Below are positions 8,481-18,784 of a DNA stretch of 60,138 nucleotides, in pieces. This DNA comes from an uncultured Clostridia bacterium. Its GTDB lineage: Bacteria > Bacillota > Clostridia > TANB77 > CAG-508. The notes under the pieces were generated by a model, which saw nothing but the letters and a program-made list of their open reading frames with translations, made no database searches and was not told the origin of the DNA. Numbering within the stretch: the first letter of the stretch is position 1; the number at the start of each line of letters is the position of its first letter. The translations under genes and the position numbers were made by a program. Where the stretch lies: contig CALXWL010000071.1 of the NCBI GenBank assembly GCA_944392385.1, forward strand, positions 1 to 60,138, in the 5' to 3' direction.

Positions 8481-9185
8481 TTAACGCACTATTGTACCTA
8501 TTTTTTCGCCTTTTATAATTCTAACTATATTTTCTGGATCATCTATGCCAAATACTACAAGTGGAATCTTATTATCTTTACATAAAGATGTTGCTGTTGA
8601 GTCCATTACTTTTAAGTCTTTGTTTAGAATATCCAAATAGGTTATTTCGTCATATTTTACTGCATTTTTATTTTCTTTAGGATCTGCTGAATACACTCCA
8701 TCTATTGTTTTTGCAAGTAATATTACTTCTGAATCTGTTTCTGCTGCTCTTAATGCTGCTCCTGTATCTGTTGAAAAATATGGGTTACCTGTTCCGCACG
8801 CAAATATTACTACTCTTCCTTTTTCTAAATGTTTAGCTGCTTTTCTTTTTATGTATGGTTCTGCTATTTCTCTCATTTCAATAGCTGTTTGAAGTCTTGT
8901 AAATATTCCTCTTGATTCTAATGCATCTTGAAGTGCTAGTCCATTTATTGTTGTTGCTAGCATTCCCATATAGTCTGATGTTGTTCTTTCCATCTCATGA
9001 CCATATCTTCCTCTCCAAAAGTTTCCTCCTCCAACTACTATTGAAACTTGAACTCCCATATTTACTATTTCTTTAATTTTGTCACATATGTTACCTAATA
9101 TTTTTGCATCTATTCCATTTTTTCTTTCTCCTGCTAGAGCTTCTCCACTAAGTTTTAATAAGATTCGCTTATATGCAATTTTCAT
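8481..9185 (-). CDS. pyrH: UMP kinase
   Basis: 234 residues of the amino-acid-kinase fold: [14 protein letters not shown] at the N-terminus, [10 protein letters not shown], and [11 protein letters not shown] near the nucleotide-binding site. It phosphorylates UMP to UDP in pyrimidine biosynthesis. A typical AAAGGAG site precedes the ATG. It lies immediately upstream of frr. Confidence 0.97.
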   Translation of the reverse strand: MKIAYKRILLKLSGEALAGERKNGIDAKILGNICDKIKEIVNMGVQVSIVVGGGNFWRGRYGHEMERTTSDYMGMLATTINGLALQDALESRGIFTRLQTAIEMREIAEPYIKRKAAKHLEKGRVVIFACGTGNPYFSTDTGAALRAAETDSEVILLAKTIDGVYSADPKENKNAVKYDEITYLDILNKDLKVMDSTATSLCKDNKIPLVVFGIDDPENIVRIIKGEKIGTIVR

Positions 9186-9248
9186 CTAACTTACTCCTTT
9201 TTTATTCCCCTAAATTAGTATATTTAACTACTTATTTCGTATCAAATT

Positions 9249-9776
9249 TTATACCTTTTTAATTTCGTCTGTTTCTTCTGTACCATTGTATTCTGCAAAT
9301 GATTGATTTATTTTATTATCTACAATTTCTTCTATTTTTTCCTTTTGTAAGTTTTCTGCAAGTGTTAATTCGCTAACTAGTATTTGTTTCGCATTTAATA
9401 GCATTTTCTTTTCTCCTGTTGATAACCCTCTTTCTTTTTGTTTGAAACTTAAGTTTCGAACAACATCTGCTATTTCATAAATATCTCCACTTTTCATTTT
9501 TTCCATATTATCTCTATAGCGCTTATTCCAATTCAATGACATTTCTGTAGAATTTGTTTCTAGTACTTTAAATACTTTACTTGCTGTTTCTACATCTATG
9601 ATATTTCGCACTCCAATTTCTTCTGCTTTTGATGTTGGAACCATAACTTTTACTTCTCCTGGCATTTTTATTATGTAATATGATTCTTTTTCACCTAATA
9701 TATTTTTTTCTTCTATATCTTGTATTACTCCTGCACCATGCATTGGGTATACTACTTTATCTCCTACATTAAACAC
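9249..9776 (-). CDS. CarD-like RNA polymerase-binding regulator
   Basis: About 175 residues. The start chosen is GTG 9776 (MFNVGDKVVYPMHGAG), the family N-terminus, with GAAGGAG 11 bases upstream; a longer frame adds four residues. The CarD/CdnL-type RNAP-interaction domain is followed by a helical DNA-binding domain (NWNKRYRDNMEKMKSG, LSTGEKKMLLNAKQIL). Such proteins stabilise promoter open complexes. It is a stand-alone gene between pyrH and dnaE. Confidence 0.85.
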   Translation of the reverse strand: MFNVGDKVVYPMHGAGVIQDIEEKNILGEKESYYIIKMPGEVKVMVPTSKAEEIGVRNIIDVETASKVFKVLETNSTEMSLNWNKRYRDNMEKMKSGDIYEIADVVRNLSFKQKERGLSTGEKKMLLNAKQILVSELTLAENLQKEKIEEIVDNKINQSFAEYNGTEETDEIKKV

Positions 9777-9928
9777 TTTAACAGTCACTCCTTCACCGCA
9801 TTTTTTTCTTTTTCAAACATAATTATTATACCACAAAATTTGGTAAAAGTAAATGATTTTTCCATAAGAAAAATTTTATTTATTTACAATTTTTTATACA
9901 ATTTTGCAGAGTAAGTAGAATGCAAGAA

Positions 9929-12900
9929 TTATATATTAATTCTGTCTGCTCCTAATATTTCTTTGAATTCTGATAGTATTTCTTCTGTTAGATATATTGC
10001 TCCACATGGTTTTATTCCTTCATTATCTATTATTTGCACAGGTATATTATTTCTTTCTCCAGAGAAGAATTTTATTGCTCCCCTTAGTTTAGATTTCTGA
10101 TTTTCTGTTATGTCTCTTATATCTAGTGTTAGTATTTTTCGTTTTTGTTCTGATTTTTGAATCTGTTGTTTTTCTCCTTTTATTATGTTTTCGAAATTTA
10201 TTATTGTATTTGCTACTATTTTTACATCTTCATCTTCTCTTATGCTTAGTCTCCCTTCTACTAATACTATATTATCTGCTATTAGCGAATTTGATGATCT
10301 TGTATAACAGCTATCAAATACTATTATTTCTGTGCTTCCATATAAGTCTTCAACTGTTACAAATGCCATTATTGTATTATTTTTAGTGTATTTTTTCTTA
10401 ACTGATGTTATTATTCCTGCATATCTTACTTGTTTTCCATCTTTTGATAGGTCGTTTTCTTCTTTTATGTTTATCATTTGAAGTGTATTAATGTTTGTAT
10501 TTGATTCAATCTCTTTTTTTATTTTTTCTAGTGGATGTCCTGATATATATATTCCTAGCATTTCTTTTTCCATATCTAGTAATGTTCTTTCTTCGTATTC
10601 TGATGTTCTCTTTAGATTGTATTTATGTTTTTCTGCTGTTTCTTTACTTGCTATATCAAACATTGTTACTTGTCCTTGTATTGACTTTCTTGTTTCTCCT
10701 GATATTGTTTCTAATATTTCTTCAAATGAGTCCATTAATGTGTGTCTTGTTTCTCCTAATTCATCAAATGCTCCTGATTTAATTAAGCTTTCTATACATT
10801 TTTTGTTTACTGCTTCACCTTTTATTCTCTCACAAAAATCTGTGAAATTTTTAAATTTCCCATTTTTATTTCTTTCTTCTACTATTGTATCTATTGCAGC
10901 TGTTCCTACGTTTTTTACACTTCCTAATCCAAAACGTATTTTATTTTCATTTACTGCGAATTTTGTATAACTTTTATTTATGCTTGGTTTTAGTATTTCT
11001 ATGTTTAATCTCCTACATTCTGCTATGTATTCTGGTATTTTATCTAGATTTCCTAAAAAACTGTTTAGTGTTGCTGCCATAAATTCCACTGGGTAATATG
11101 TTTTTAAGTATGCTGTTCTATATGATACTACTGCATATGCTGCTGCATGAGATTTATTGAATGCATATTTTGCAAATTCTGCCATTTCATCAAATATTTT
11201 ATTTGCACTTTCCTCATCTATGCCATTTCTTACACAGCCTGGAATTATTATATTCCCATTTTCATCTTCTTGTCCATGTATAAAGTATTCTCTTTCTTTT
11301 GCCATTACGTCCAGTTTTTTCTTTCCCATTGCTCTTCTTACTAAATCTGCTCTACCGAAGAGAATATCCGGCTAAGTCTCTAACTATCTGCATAACTTGT
11401 TCTTGGTATACCATACAACCATATGTTACTTTTAGTATTGGCTCTAATGCTGGATGAGTATATTCACAATGATTAGGATCAAGCTTATTTTTTATGTATC
11501 TTGGTATTTGATCCATTGGTCCTGGTCTATATAATGATACTCCTGCAATTATATCTTCCAATGTATCTGGTTTTAGTTCTTTCATAAAGTTTGTCATTCC
11601 TTGACTTTCAAATTGAAATACTCCAACAGTATTACCAGATTGCCATGTGTTTGCAAATACTTTTGGGTCATTCATATCTTTATCAAATTCTACATCTATT
11701 CCTTTATTTTCTTTTACAAATTTCATTGTATCTGATATAACTGTTAATGTTCTTAGTCCTAGAAAATCCATTTTTAAAAGTCCTAGTTCTTCTAGTGTTG
11801 TCATTATAAATTGTGCTTCAACTGTCCCTTCATTTACATATAATGGTACATATTCAACTACTGGTTTATCAGTTATTAATACTCCGCATGCATGTGTAGA
11901 AGCTTGCCTTGGTAAACCTTCTAGTTTCATTGCTATATCTAATAAATTTTTTGTTTTTTCGTCATTTTCATAAATTTCTTGAAACTCTCTGTTTTGCTCT
12001 AGTGCTTTTTTTATTGTTATATGTAGTTCCATCGGTACCATTTTTGCAAGTTTATCTGCTTCTGAATATGGAACATCTAATGCTCTTGCTACATCTCTTA
12101 TTACCATCCTTGCTGACATTGTTCCAAATGTTATTATTTGTGATACATGGTCTCTTCCATATTTTCTTGCTACGTATTCTATAACTTCTGGTCTTCTTTC
12201 GTAGCAAAAGTCTATATCAAAATCTGGCATGCTTATTCTTTCTGGATTTAAGAATCTTTCGAACAATAAGTTATATTTTATTGGGTCTATATCTGTTATT
12301 CCCATTGCATATGCTGCAATTGAACCTGCTCCTGAACCACGCCCTGGTCCAACTGATATTTTTTGAGTTTTTGCATAATTTATGAAATCCCAAACTATAA
12401 GGTAATAATCCACATATCCCATTTTTTCGATAACTGTTATTTCATATTCTAATCTATCTTTAATTTCCTTACTTGGATTTTCTCCATATCTTTTCTTTAA
12501 TCCTGTATAGCAGAGTTCTTTAAAGAAGTCACTATGTGTTTTATATTCTTTTGGTACTTCATAATTTGGAAGTTTTGTATGTCCGAATTCAAAATCGAAA
12601 TTACATTTTTCTGCAATTTTAACTGTGTTTTCTATAGCTTCTGGTATGTTTTTAAAATAATCTTCCATTTCTTCTGGTGATTTTACATAGAATTCATCTG
12701 TTCCCATTTTCATTCTGTCTACATCATTCATTTTTTTACCAGTTTGAATACATAGTAGTATTTCATGAACATATGCATCTTCTTTTTTTAAATAATGTGC
12801 ATCATTTGTTGCTACAAGAGGTATTTCCAATTCTTTTGAAAGTTCAATTAATTTTTGATTTACTAGGATTTGCTCTGGTAATCCATTTGGTTGTATTTCT

Positions 12901-13412
12901 AAATAGTAGTCCTCACCAAATAAGTTTTTATGCCACAGTGCTATTTTCTTTGCCTCTTGCATATCTTCTTTTAGAATTGCTTTATTTACACTTCCTGCCA
13001 AGCATGCACTTAAAGCTATTAATCCCTCGTGATATTTTTCTAGTATTTCTAAATCTATTCTTGGTTTATAGTAAAACCCTTCTGTAAATCCCATTGATAC
13101 TAATTTGGTTAAATTTTTATAGCCTTCCTCATTTTTTGCTAGCAAAATTAAATGTGAATATTTATTATCAATTCCATTTTCTTTGTCAAACCTTGTACGT
13201 GGTGCTACATATACTTCGCACCCTATAATAGGTTTTATTCCAACTTTTTTACATTCTTTATAAAAATCAACTACTCCAAACATAACGCCATGATCAGTAA
13301 TTGCCATTGCCTTCATCCCAAGTTCTTTTGCTCTTGCTGGTAACTCTTTTATCTTATTTGCTCCATCTAATAAACTATATTCACTGTGAGTGTGTAAGTG
13401 TACAAAATCCAT
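9929..13412 (-). CDS. dnaE: DNA polymerase III alpha subunit DnaE, expressed by +1 frameshift at CGG
   Basis: The gene lies in two frames that join into a 1160-residue DnaE. Residues 1-685 contain the PHP domain (HLHTHSEYSLLDG), the palm with PDFDIDF catalytic aspartates, and QEQVMQIVRDLAGYSL. The zero frame then reads CGG followed directly by TAG (11352-11357). Skipping the C gives GRADLVRRAMGKKKLDVM, the exact family continuation, with Gly686 conserved. The rest carries fingers, helix-hairpin-helix and C-terminal OB domain. Length 3484 is 3n+1. It starts behind CAGGAG. DnaE is needed for replication, so decay is implausible; the shift must be suppressed efficiently. Confidence 0.93.
11354..11357 (-). 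other. dnaE: CGGT +1 frameshift site in dnaE (Gly686)
   Basis: Context CTT CGG TAG. Skipping the C gives CTT GGT AGA GCA, and Leu-Gly-Arg-Ala-Asp matches the DnaE family. Without the shift, translation stops at the very next codon. Confidence 0.9.
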
Positions 13413-13531
13413 ATTTTTCTCCTGTTATATTTTTGCTATATTATACCATAAAATTATTCTCAATCACCATATTTTTTATGAAATTTATGAAAAAAGCAAT
13501 AAAAAAGCAATAGTCCATAATAGATTAGATT

Positions 13532-14335
13532 TTATTTTTCTATTTTTCTTCCAACGACAGCAAACCTTCCATCTTCTGTATGGTATGAACAAGTAGATAG
13601 TGTAATTAATTTATCGCCATATTTAGCTGTTTCTTCTATATTATATAGTGATGCTTTTTTAGCATTTTCTATAAATTGATTATATTCTTCTTCTGTTTTA
13701 GCATTTACAAAATAATAATATCTAAATACATTTGTTTCAGATTTATAATATACTCTTGATTTGAATACAGCAATAATTGCATATTCTTCCTCATCTTCTA
13801 CAGTTGTGAATTTTATAATTGGATGTGTTTTATAAAATTCTTCGTCTTCATATTTTAATAATTCTTGAAACATGGTTCCATTTCTTAAATTATGCCCATA
13901 TATTAATAAATTTGTACTTGGAATATTCCAATCATAATCTTTGTTTAAAAAGATAGAGCCTTTTTTAGATTTTTCTTTTTTGTAATTATGTGTCATATAA
14001 TATTCATTATCTGTGCCTTGCAGTACAGGATAATTTATATTTGTATTTTCTATTTCTAACCATCCAATAATATCAGGATTTTCTTTTTGAAGAGTTTTTA
14101 GTTTTATCATTCTTTCTGTTTCTATTTTTTCTGTTGAATTTTCATTAAACTCTGCTTGTATTATTTCATTTTTATTAATTTCTATGTTGTTTAATAAGTT
14201 ACTTTCTTTGTTTGCTTCTTTTTTCAATAAAAAAAAATCTATTATATACATAATTGATATAACAGTTAAAATAACTAGAATGCAATTTATAAGAATATAT
14301 ATAATTCTTTTTCTTATCTTTGTTTCTTGCTTCAA
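13532..14335 (-). CDS. srtB: Class B sortase
   Basis: 267 residues: an N-terminal membrane anchor (IIYILINCILVILTVI), a catalytic His in YGHNLRNGTMF, a catalytic Cys in TLSTCSYH and an Arg in GRFAVVGRK. These are the signature of sortase B-type cysteine transpeptidases that attach surface proteins or pilin subunits at the cell wall. It starts at TTG after AGGTGAT. The neighbouring gene encodes a secreted protein ending in a PATG/hydrophobic/Lys tail, a plausible substrate. Confidence 0.9.
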   Translation of the reverse strand: MKQETKIRKRIIYILINCILVILTVISIMYIIDFFLLKKEANKESNLLNNIEINKNEIIQAEFNENSTEKIETERMIKLKTLQKENPDIIGWLEIENTNINYPVLQGTDNEYYMTHNYKKEKSKKGSIFLNKDYDWNIPSTNLLIYGHNLRNGTMFQELLKYEDEEFYKTHPIIKFTTVEDEEEYAIIAVFKSRVYYKSETNVFRYYYFVNAKTEEEYNQFIENAKKASLYNIEETAKYGDKLITLSTCSYHTEDGRFAVVGRKIEK

Positions 14336-14378
14336 ACTGTATCACCTAAATTCATTTTATAAGGATAGACATTTTAGC

Positions 14379-15485
14379 CTATCCTTTTATCACATATTTT
14401 TTTATTAAAAAGATTGCTATTGTTGATGATAATGCTATTAATATAGAAATACCTAGATAATTTGCTACACCTGTTGCTGGTGTTTCATCTTTTGGTTCTT
14501 CAGGTATTGTTACTTCTTCAATTTGTGAAATCTTAGCATAAATAGTTGTATCTTTATTTAATACTTCGTTAAAATTAAATTCATTTGTGTATTCAGCATC
14601 TGTATAAAAACCATCTATTTTTTCATTTTCTTCTAATATGATGTGTGATTTTAATAAATCTGCTGTAATAGTTCCACCTTCATTTACTGTTATTTTATTT
14701 GTGTTGTCTTTAACAATTAAAGTTATTATTACTTTTTTTGCATCAACATTTGGAGTTACTTTATCAGGCACTGTTGTTTCAGAAATTACATTATTAGCAA
14801 CATCTGTTAAAACTACTTTGTTACTTGATATAAAAACTTTATTTGTTGTATTAGAAGTATTAGTTATAGTAAATTCCGTAAGATGTCCATTTTCAGCAGC
14901 ACGAACTACATTTTCATTTGTATCAGATGTTAGTGTTCCATTCATTATTAAAGTAGGATTATTTGTAGCATATGCTCCTTTGTCTATTTCAATTCCATTG
15001 TTAGCTCCTGTTCCGTTATATCCTAAGTGTAGTTTTCTTACTTCAAGTTTACCACCATTTACAAGAACTGCTCCATATTTAAAACCTGTTATTGAAACAT
15101 TTTCTAAAATTACTGTTGCACCATCATATGATTGTACTCCATATTTAGGACCATTTACTAAATTTATATTTTTTAGTGTAAGCTTTGCATCAGACAATTG
15201 TGCTGTGAACATTGTTTGATTACCTGTTGTTGATGTCCAACTACTAGCACCTGTTACAGTATAACCATTACCGTCAATTGTAAGTTCTTTAGCTATTACT
15301 ATTGGTTTGCTTACTGTTATATTACCATCTAGTCTTATTGTTTCTCCTATATCTGCACTTGATACAGCATTGTTTAGAGATTCTTCATCTGTAATTGGTG
15401 TTGTAGCATTACTATAATTTGACAATATTAACAAAATTGTAAGTATTGCTATAAAAAATACTAATAATTTTATTATATTTTTCAT
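14379..15485 (-). CDS. Secreted beta-helix surface protein with InlB-type repeat and sorting-like tail
   Basis: 368 residues. A signal peptide (IIKLLVFFIAILTILLIL) is followed by a right-handed beta-helix/pectate-lyase-like region (SADIGETIRLDGNITVS, LTIDGNGYTVTG, LTLKNINLVNG, VILENVSITGF). A Listeria-Bacteroides (InlB B-type) repeat follows (ENEKIDGFYTDAEYTNEF). The protein ends in a proline/acid-rich linker, TPATG, a hydrophobic helix and a lysine-rich tail. This looks like a wall-sorting signal for the adjacent class B sortase, although PATG is not a classic motif. It starts after AGGAGGTG. The adhesive or cell-wall role is inferred. Confidence 0.75.
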   Translation of the reverse strand: MKNIIKLLVFFIAILTILLILSNYSNATTPITDEESLNNAVSSADIGETIRLDGNITVSKPIVIAKELTIDGNGYTVTGASSWTSTTGNQTMFTAQLSDAKLTLKNINLVNGPKYGVQSYDGATVILENVSITGFKYGAVLVNGGKLEVRKLHLGYNGTGANNGIEIDKGAYATNNPTLIMNGTLTSDTNENVVRAAENGHLTEFTITNTSNTTNKVFISSNKVVLTDVANNVISETTVPDKVTPNVDAKKVIITLIVKDNTNKITVNEGGTITADLLKSHIILEENEKIDGFYTDAEYTNEFNFNEVLNKDTTIYAKISQIEEVTIPEEPKDETPATGVANYLGISILIALSSTIAIFLIKKYVIKG

Positions 15486-15627
15486 TATTTCACCTCCTAA
15501 AAATAGCTTTTCCTTTTTATTATTTATTATTTATAAATTTTTCAATAAAAATTTTCCAACATATTTTTTTACATTAATTGCCATTTTTGGTTTTTCTCGT
15601 GTTTGTCTTTTTTTTTGGGTACATTTA

Positions 15628-15636
15628 TGGTATAAT
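15628..15636 (+). promoter_or_regulatory. Extended -10 promoter of the DUF4364 gene
   Basis: TG-G-TATAAT forms an extended -10 element about 34 bases before the ATG, with AGGAGG at 15654. No convincing -35 is visible. Confidence 0.5.
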
Positions 15637-15669
15637 ATTTTTTAGTTTAATTTAGGAGGAGTTTGCTTT

Positions 15670-16203
15670 ATGAAATTAGCATCTGATAATGAAACTTTAG
15701 CTGAGAATAAAGCTTTAATGTTATACTTGTTAAATAAGGTTAATAAACCCATTGATAATACATCTTTTTATAAGTTAGTTTTAACTTTTGAAGATATGAA
15801 TTATTTTTATTTTCAACAATTCCTTTTGGATTTAATTGAAAATAAATATATTTTAAAAGGCGTTTCTGATAAAAATGAGACTATATATGAGATGACTCAA
15901 GAAGGAAGACAAGCTATTAATTTAGTTCAGGATTTAATTCCTGGTTTTACTAGATTTCAAATTGATAACAACTTTAAAGAAGATTTACGTTCTATTGAAG
16001 ATGAGTATTCAATAACTGCTGATTTTATCCCTGAAAGCGAAAATTGTTATAATGTAATATGTAGAATTACTGAAAATGGAAAAGTTACGTTTGAAGTAAA
16101 AACATTTGCTGCTTCTAGAGAACAAGCTAAGTTGATTGTTGAGCATTGGAAAAAAAATGCTGTTAAGCTTTATCCTAAAATGTTAAAGATGTTAACTAAA
16201 TAG
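15670..16203 (+). CDS. DUF4364 family protein
   Basis: 177 residues. The N-terminal winged-helix-like segment (NKALMLYLLNKVNKPIDNT, YFYFQQFLLDLIENKYI) and the C-terminal alpha/beta part (FEVKTFAASREQAKLIVEHW) match the DUF4364 family common in Clostridia. It may be a DNA-binding regulator, but no function is established. It has its own extended -10 promoter and a strong AGGAGG site, and ends at a bidirectional terminator. Confidence 0.8.
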   Translation: MKLASDNETLAENKALMLYLLNKVNKPIDNTSFYKLVLTFEDMNYFYFQQFLLDLIENKYILKGVSDKNETIYEMTQEGRQAINLVQDLIPGFTRFQIDNNFKEDLRSIEDEYSITADFIPESENCYNVICRITENGKVTFEVKTFAASREQAKLIVEHWKKNAVKLYPKMLKMLTK

Positions 16204-16217
16204 ATTTAGTTTTTTAT

Positions 16218-16251
16218 AAAGGCAAAGGAACTAGAAAATTCCTTTGCCTTT
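16218..16251. terminator. Bidirectional terminator
   Basis: A 13-bp perfect stem, AAAGGCAAAGGAA with TTCCTTTGCCTTT, lies between the convergent DUF4364 gene and the CofE-like gene. Confidence 0.8.
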
Positions 16252-16255
16252 ATTT

Positions 16256-16951
16256 TTATTGTTCTCTTATTAAAATTAATGGTGTACATTCTCTGCTTTG
16301 TCCTGCTGGATTGTCTTTTATTAGTTTTTTTAAGAAGCTATCCTTCCCTTTTAACTCTTCTTCTTTTCCTAATATTTCTTGACCTAGGTCATTTGCATCT
16401 ACTATCATGGTTGTTATTCCTAACTTGCTTTTTATCTCATTACATACATCATCAGGGTTTTCAGGTATTCTTATTCCAATATTTTCATATTCTTTCCATA
16501 CCTTTCCATAAAATCCATCTAGCCCACTTACTTCTGGTCCAACTATTTCGTAAAATACACCTTTTTTCCCAAATACTTTAGTTATGGCACTAACAATACT
16601 TGCATAAAGTACTTTTAATAGTCCTACTGTGTTTATTGCATACTGCATCTTTATTGCTTCTCCTACTCCAATTCCTGTTTCTGGGTGTGACGCAAATTTT
16701 GATAAAAATTTTGCCCAAAAACCTACTTTTATTTCTTCTCTTTTTATTGTCCTTTTTTGACATAGCGATATTATTTTTTCGCTACAGCTTACTATATCTC
16801 CTTCTTTATATATTGGTTTTACGTATTCTTCAAAAATTTCTATATAATTATCTCCTTCTTTTATAAATTTAGTTTTTATTGCATGTCTTAAATAAATTTT
16901 ATTGTCAGCCTCAATTTCAACCTTTTTCCCTTCATTAGCTTTAAAATCCAT
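16256..16951 (-). CDS. Coenzyme F420-0:L-glutamate ligase-like (CofE-fold) protein
   Basis: 231 residues with family segments GDIVSCSEKIISLCQ, HPETGIGVGEAIKMQYAI, IVGPEVSGLDG and TTMIVDANDLGQEIL. These match the CofE-type gamma-glutamyl ligase domain found in many Firmicutes that lack F420. The true substrate in such organisms is unknown; gamma-glutamyl transfer to another acceptor is a guess. It has an AGGAGG site and sits upstream in orientation from an ATP-grasp gene. Confidence 0.75.
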   Translation of the reverse strand: MDFKANEGKKVEIEADNKIYLRHAIKTKFIKEGDNYIEIFEEYVKPIYKEGDIVSCSEKIISLCQKRTIKREEIKVGFWAKFLSKFASHPETGIGVGEAIKMQYAINTVGLLKVLYASIVSAITKVFGKKGVFYEIVGPEVSGLDGFYGKVWKEYENIGIRIPENPDDVCNEIKSKLGITTMIVDANDLGQEILGKEEELKGKDSFLKKLIKDNPAGQSRECTPLILIREQ

Positions 16952-17047
16952 ACAAAACCTCCTATAAAATATATGTGATTTTAAAATATTAAACTTAAAA
17001 GAAACTTAATTATATATATTTTATTGAATTTTTGTATGTTTATTCTA

Positions 17048-18044
17048 TCAAATATTACTAAATTTTGGCATCATTCCTATCTTATTTGGAGTATGCTCTG
17101 GTAATTGATATATATCATGTCCTGGAAATTCATTTGCTTCTACAAATACTGGTCCTTTATCAGAAAATCCAACATCCCAACCTATATAAGCCATTTGAGG
17201 GATTATTGTTGATGCTTCTTTACACATTGTTATTGCTTTATCCCAATCTGGAAATTCAAATCCTTTTATTTTATTCCCAGTTGCTGGGTGAACTTCATAT
17301 AATTTTTTATTTTTGTCTATTGCCTTGTCTGATACAATCCCTGTTTTTACATCTATTGGTGCTACCATACCACCACTATTAAAATTATCTACATATGATC
17401 CATTTCCTATCCTAAAATATGCACATATTACATTGGGTTTGTTATCTTTTAGTATTGTAACTACTCTTGCTGTATTTATAGCATCTGGATATATTGCACT
17501 TAACTTCTCATTTTGTTTTATTACTTCTTCTAGTTCAAAGTTATGATTATTTTTTAGATAATCATACAATTCATCATATGAATTGTAATTTTCTACGTTT
17601 ATTTTCTCTATACCTTTTCCACAGCCACCGATCAATTGGCTTTGCCATAAATATTTTATGCTTTTCAATAAATTTTATTACATCTTCTTTGCTTCTAGTT
17701 GTTACATCTATCCAGTCTCTTTTTAGATATTTTTCAAATATTGTGTTAAATTCATTTTTGTTTTCAAATATATGAAAATATGCTTTATTATTATATTTAT
17801 TTATTAAATTATTATTTCTTCCTCTTGTTATATATGTGTCTCTTTGTTCATCTGTAAGGTTGTACATTTCAAATAAATCATAATCCATGTATCCTGCACC
17901 ATATTTTCTAGCACATTCTTCCATATCTAAAAATATTGCTATTCTGGATTTTTTTGTTTTCTTATGAATGTCGTTTATTTTCTTTAACATAGCTTTATAA
18001 TCCATTTTAGATATTCTACTTAACATGTATTTTATATTTCCCAT
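17048..18044 (-). CDS. Sugar-transfer-associated ATP-grasp protein, expressed by +1 frameshift at CGG
   Basis: Two frames join into a 331-residue protein of the ATPgrasp_ST type. N-terminal segments are KKSRIAIFLDMEECARKYGAG and YNLTDEQRDTYI. The glycine-rich ATP-binding loop MAKPID-G-GCGKGI spans the shift. The C-terminus has ARVVTILKDNKP, YIGWDVGFSDKGPVFVEAN and a GHDIYQ tail. At 17628-17630 the zero frame reads CGG; skipping C places Gly139 in the loop exactly as in the family. Length 997 is 3n+1. Members occur in cell-surface polysaccharide biosynthesis; the substrate is unknown. Confidence 0.83.
17627..17630 (-). other. CGGT +1 frameshift site in ATP-grasp gene (Gly139)
   Basis: Context ATT GAT CGG TGG. 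Skipping C gives Ile-Asp-Gly-Gly-Cys-Gly-Lys-Gly, the ATP-grasp glycine loop. The zero frame runs 17 more codons to a stop. Confidence 0.88.
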
Positions 18045-18072
18045 ATTTATACTCTCTCCATTTTTACCTATT

Positions 18073-18784
18073 TTATAATTCTCTTTTCATATCTTCATAT
18101 TCTTTTAATCTAGCTTCATAAGCTTCCATTGCTGCTTTTTCAAATGGCACTTTGGCTTCTGGCTGTCTTAATATATTATGTATAAAATGCTTAGCAAATA
18201 TTGGATTTAATACCAAAAGTGGTCCCAGAATTGTTGTGCCTATAAAATTTTTTATTCTTATTCCTTCTAGTTTACTTTTCCTATTTAGACCTATCCCTCT
18301 GATGACCTTTGCAAAATAGTTTTCTTCATTGTTTCCATATTCATGTGAAAATTGATCTTTATATCCTACTATTTTTATTCCTTCACTTTCTCCTAGAAAA
18401 AGTGAATTATATCTATTCATCATTTCTCTTTTTGAATATATATCTAAAATCCCGTAATGCCTCTATTTTATTTCCATTATCACTTTCTATATATTGCCCA
18501 AATATTTCAAAACTATTACCTGTAAATAGCATTGCTTTTCCCACTTCTATATCTTCTTTTATTTTTTCTTTGTATGGTAATAATTGTTTTATAACTTTTT
18601 CTTGTGATTTTTCTGTCATGGAACCTAAGTATACTAAATCCACTTCTTCTTTTACAAATGCAGGTTCTGTATTTAAACTTGTTTCTATAAATTCTGCATC
18701 GGGCAAAGCTTTTTTTAGGAGCATTATGTTGCCTAGATCACCGTATATATTACTTATTTCAGGAAATAATATTTCTATTTTCAC
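18073..18784 (-). CDS. gatD: GatD-like subunit of lipid II isoglutaminyl synthase, catalytic residues lost; +1 frameshift at CGG
   Basis: Two frames join into 236 residues resembling GatD (CobQ/CobB-type glutamine amidotransferase), which supplies ammonia to MurT for amidating D-Glu of lipid II. The shift at 18452-18454 restores EAL-G-ILDIY, matching EGLGILDFY of S. aureus GatD as I recall it. The expected nucleophile motif (TICGGYQ) is LFTGNSF here, so Cys is replaced by Thr. The expected His motif (GTYLHGP) is GTTILGP, so His is replaced by Leu. The gene overlaps murT by four bases. It probably acts as a non-glutaminase partner, or MurT uses free ammonia. Confidence 0.8.
18451..18454 (-). 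other. gatD: CGGG +1 frameshift site in gatD (Gly111)
   Basis: Context GCA TTA CGG GAT. Skipping C gives Ala-Leu-Gly-Ile-Leu-Asp, a conserved GatD motif. It is the only site with G as the fourth base. Confidence 0.88.

Noticed and set aside
9789-9800. A CGG codon right after an ATG upstream of the CarD-like gene (ATG CGG TGA), which +1 reading would fuse to the gene
   Set aside because: The upstream ATG has no good ribosome binding site, and GAAGGAG with GTG 9776 gives the canonical family start, so this is untranslated leader; not counted as a shift site.
14638-15219. 193-codon open frame opposite the beta-helix surface protein
   Set aside because: A mirror of a repeat-rich gene; no start signals.
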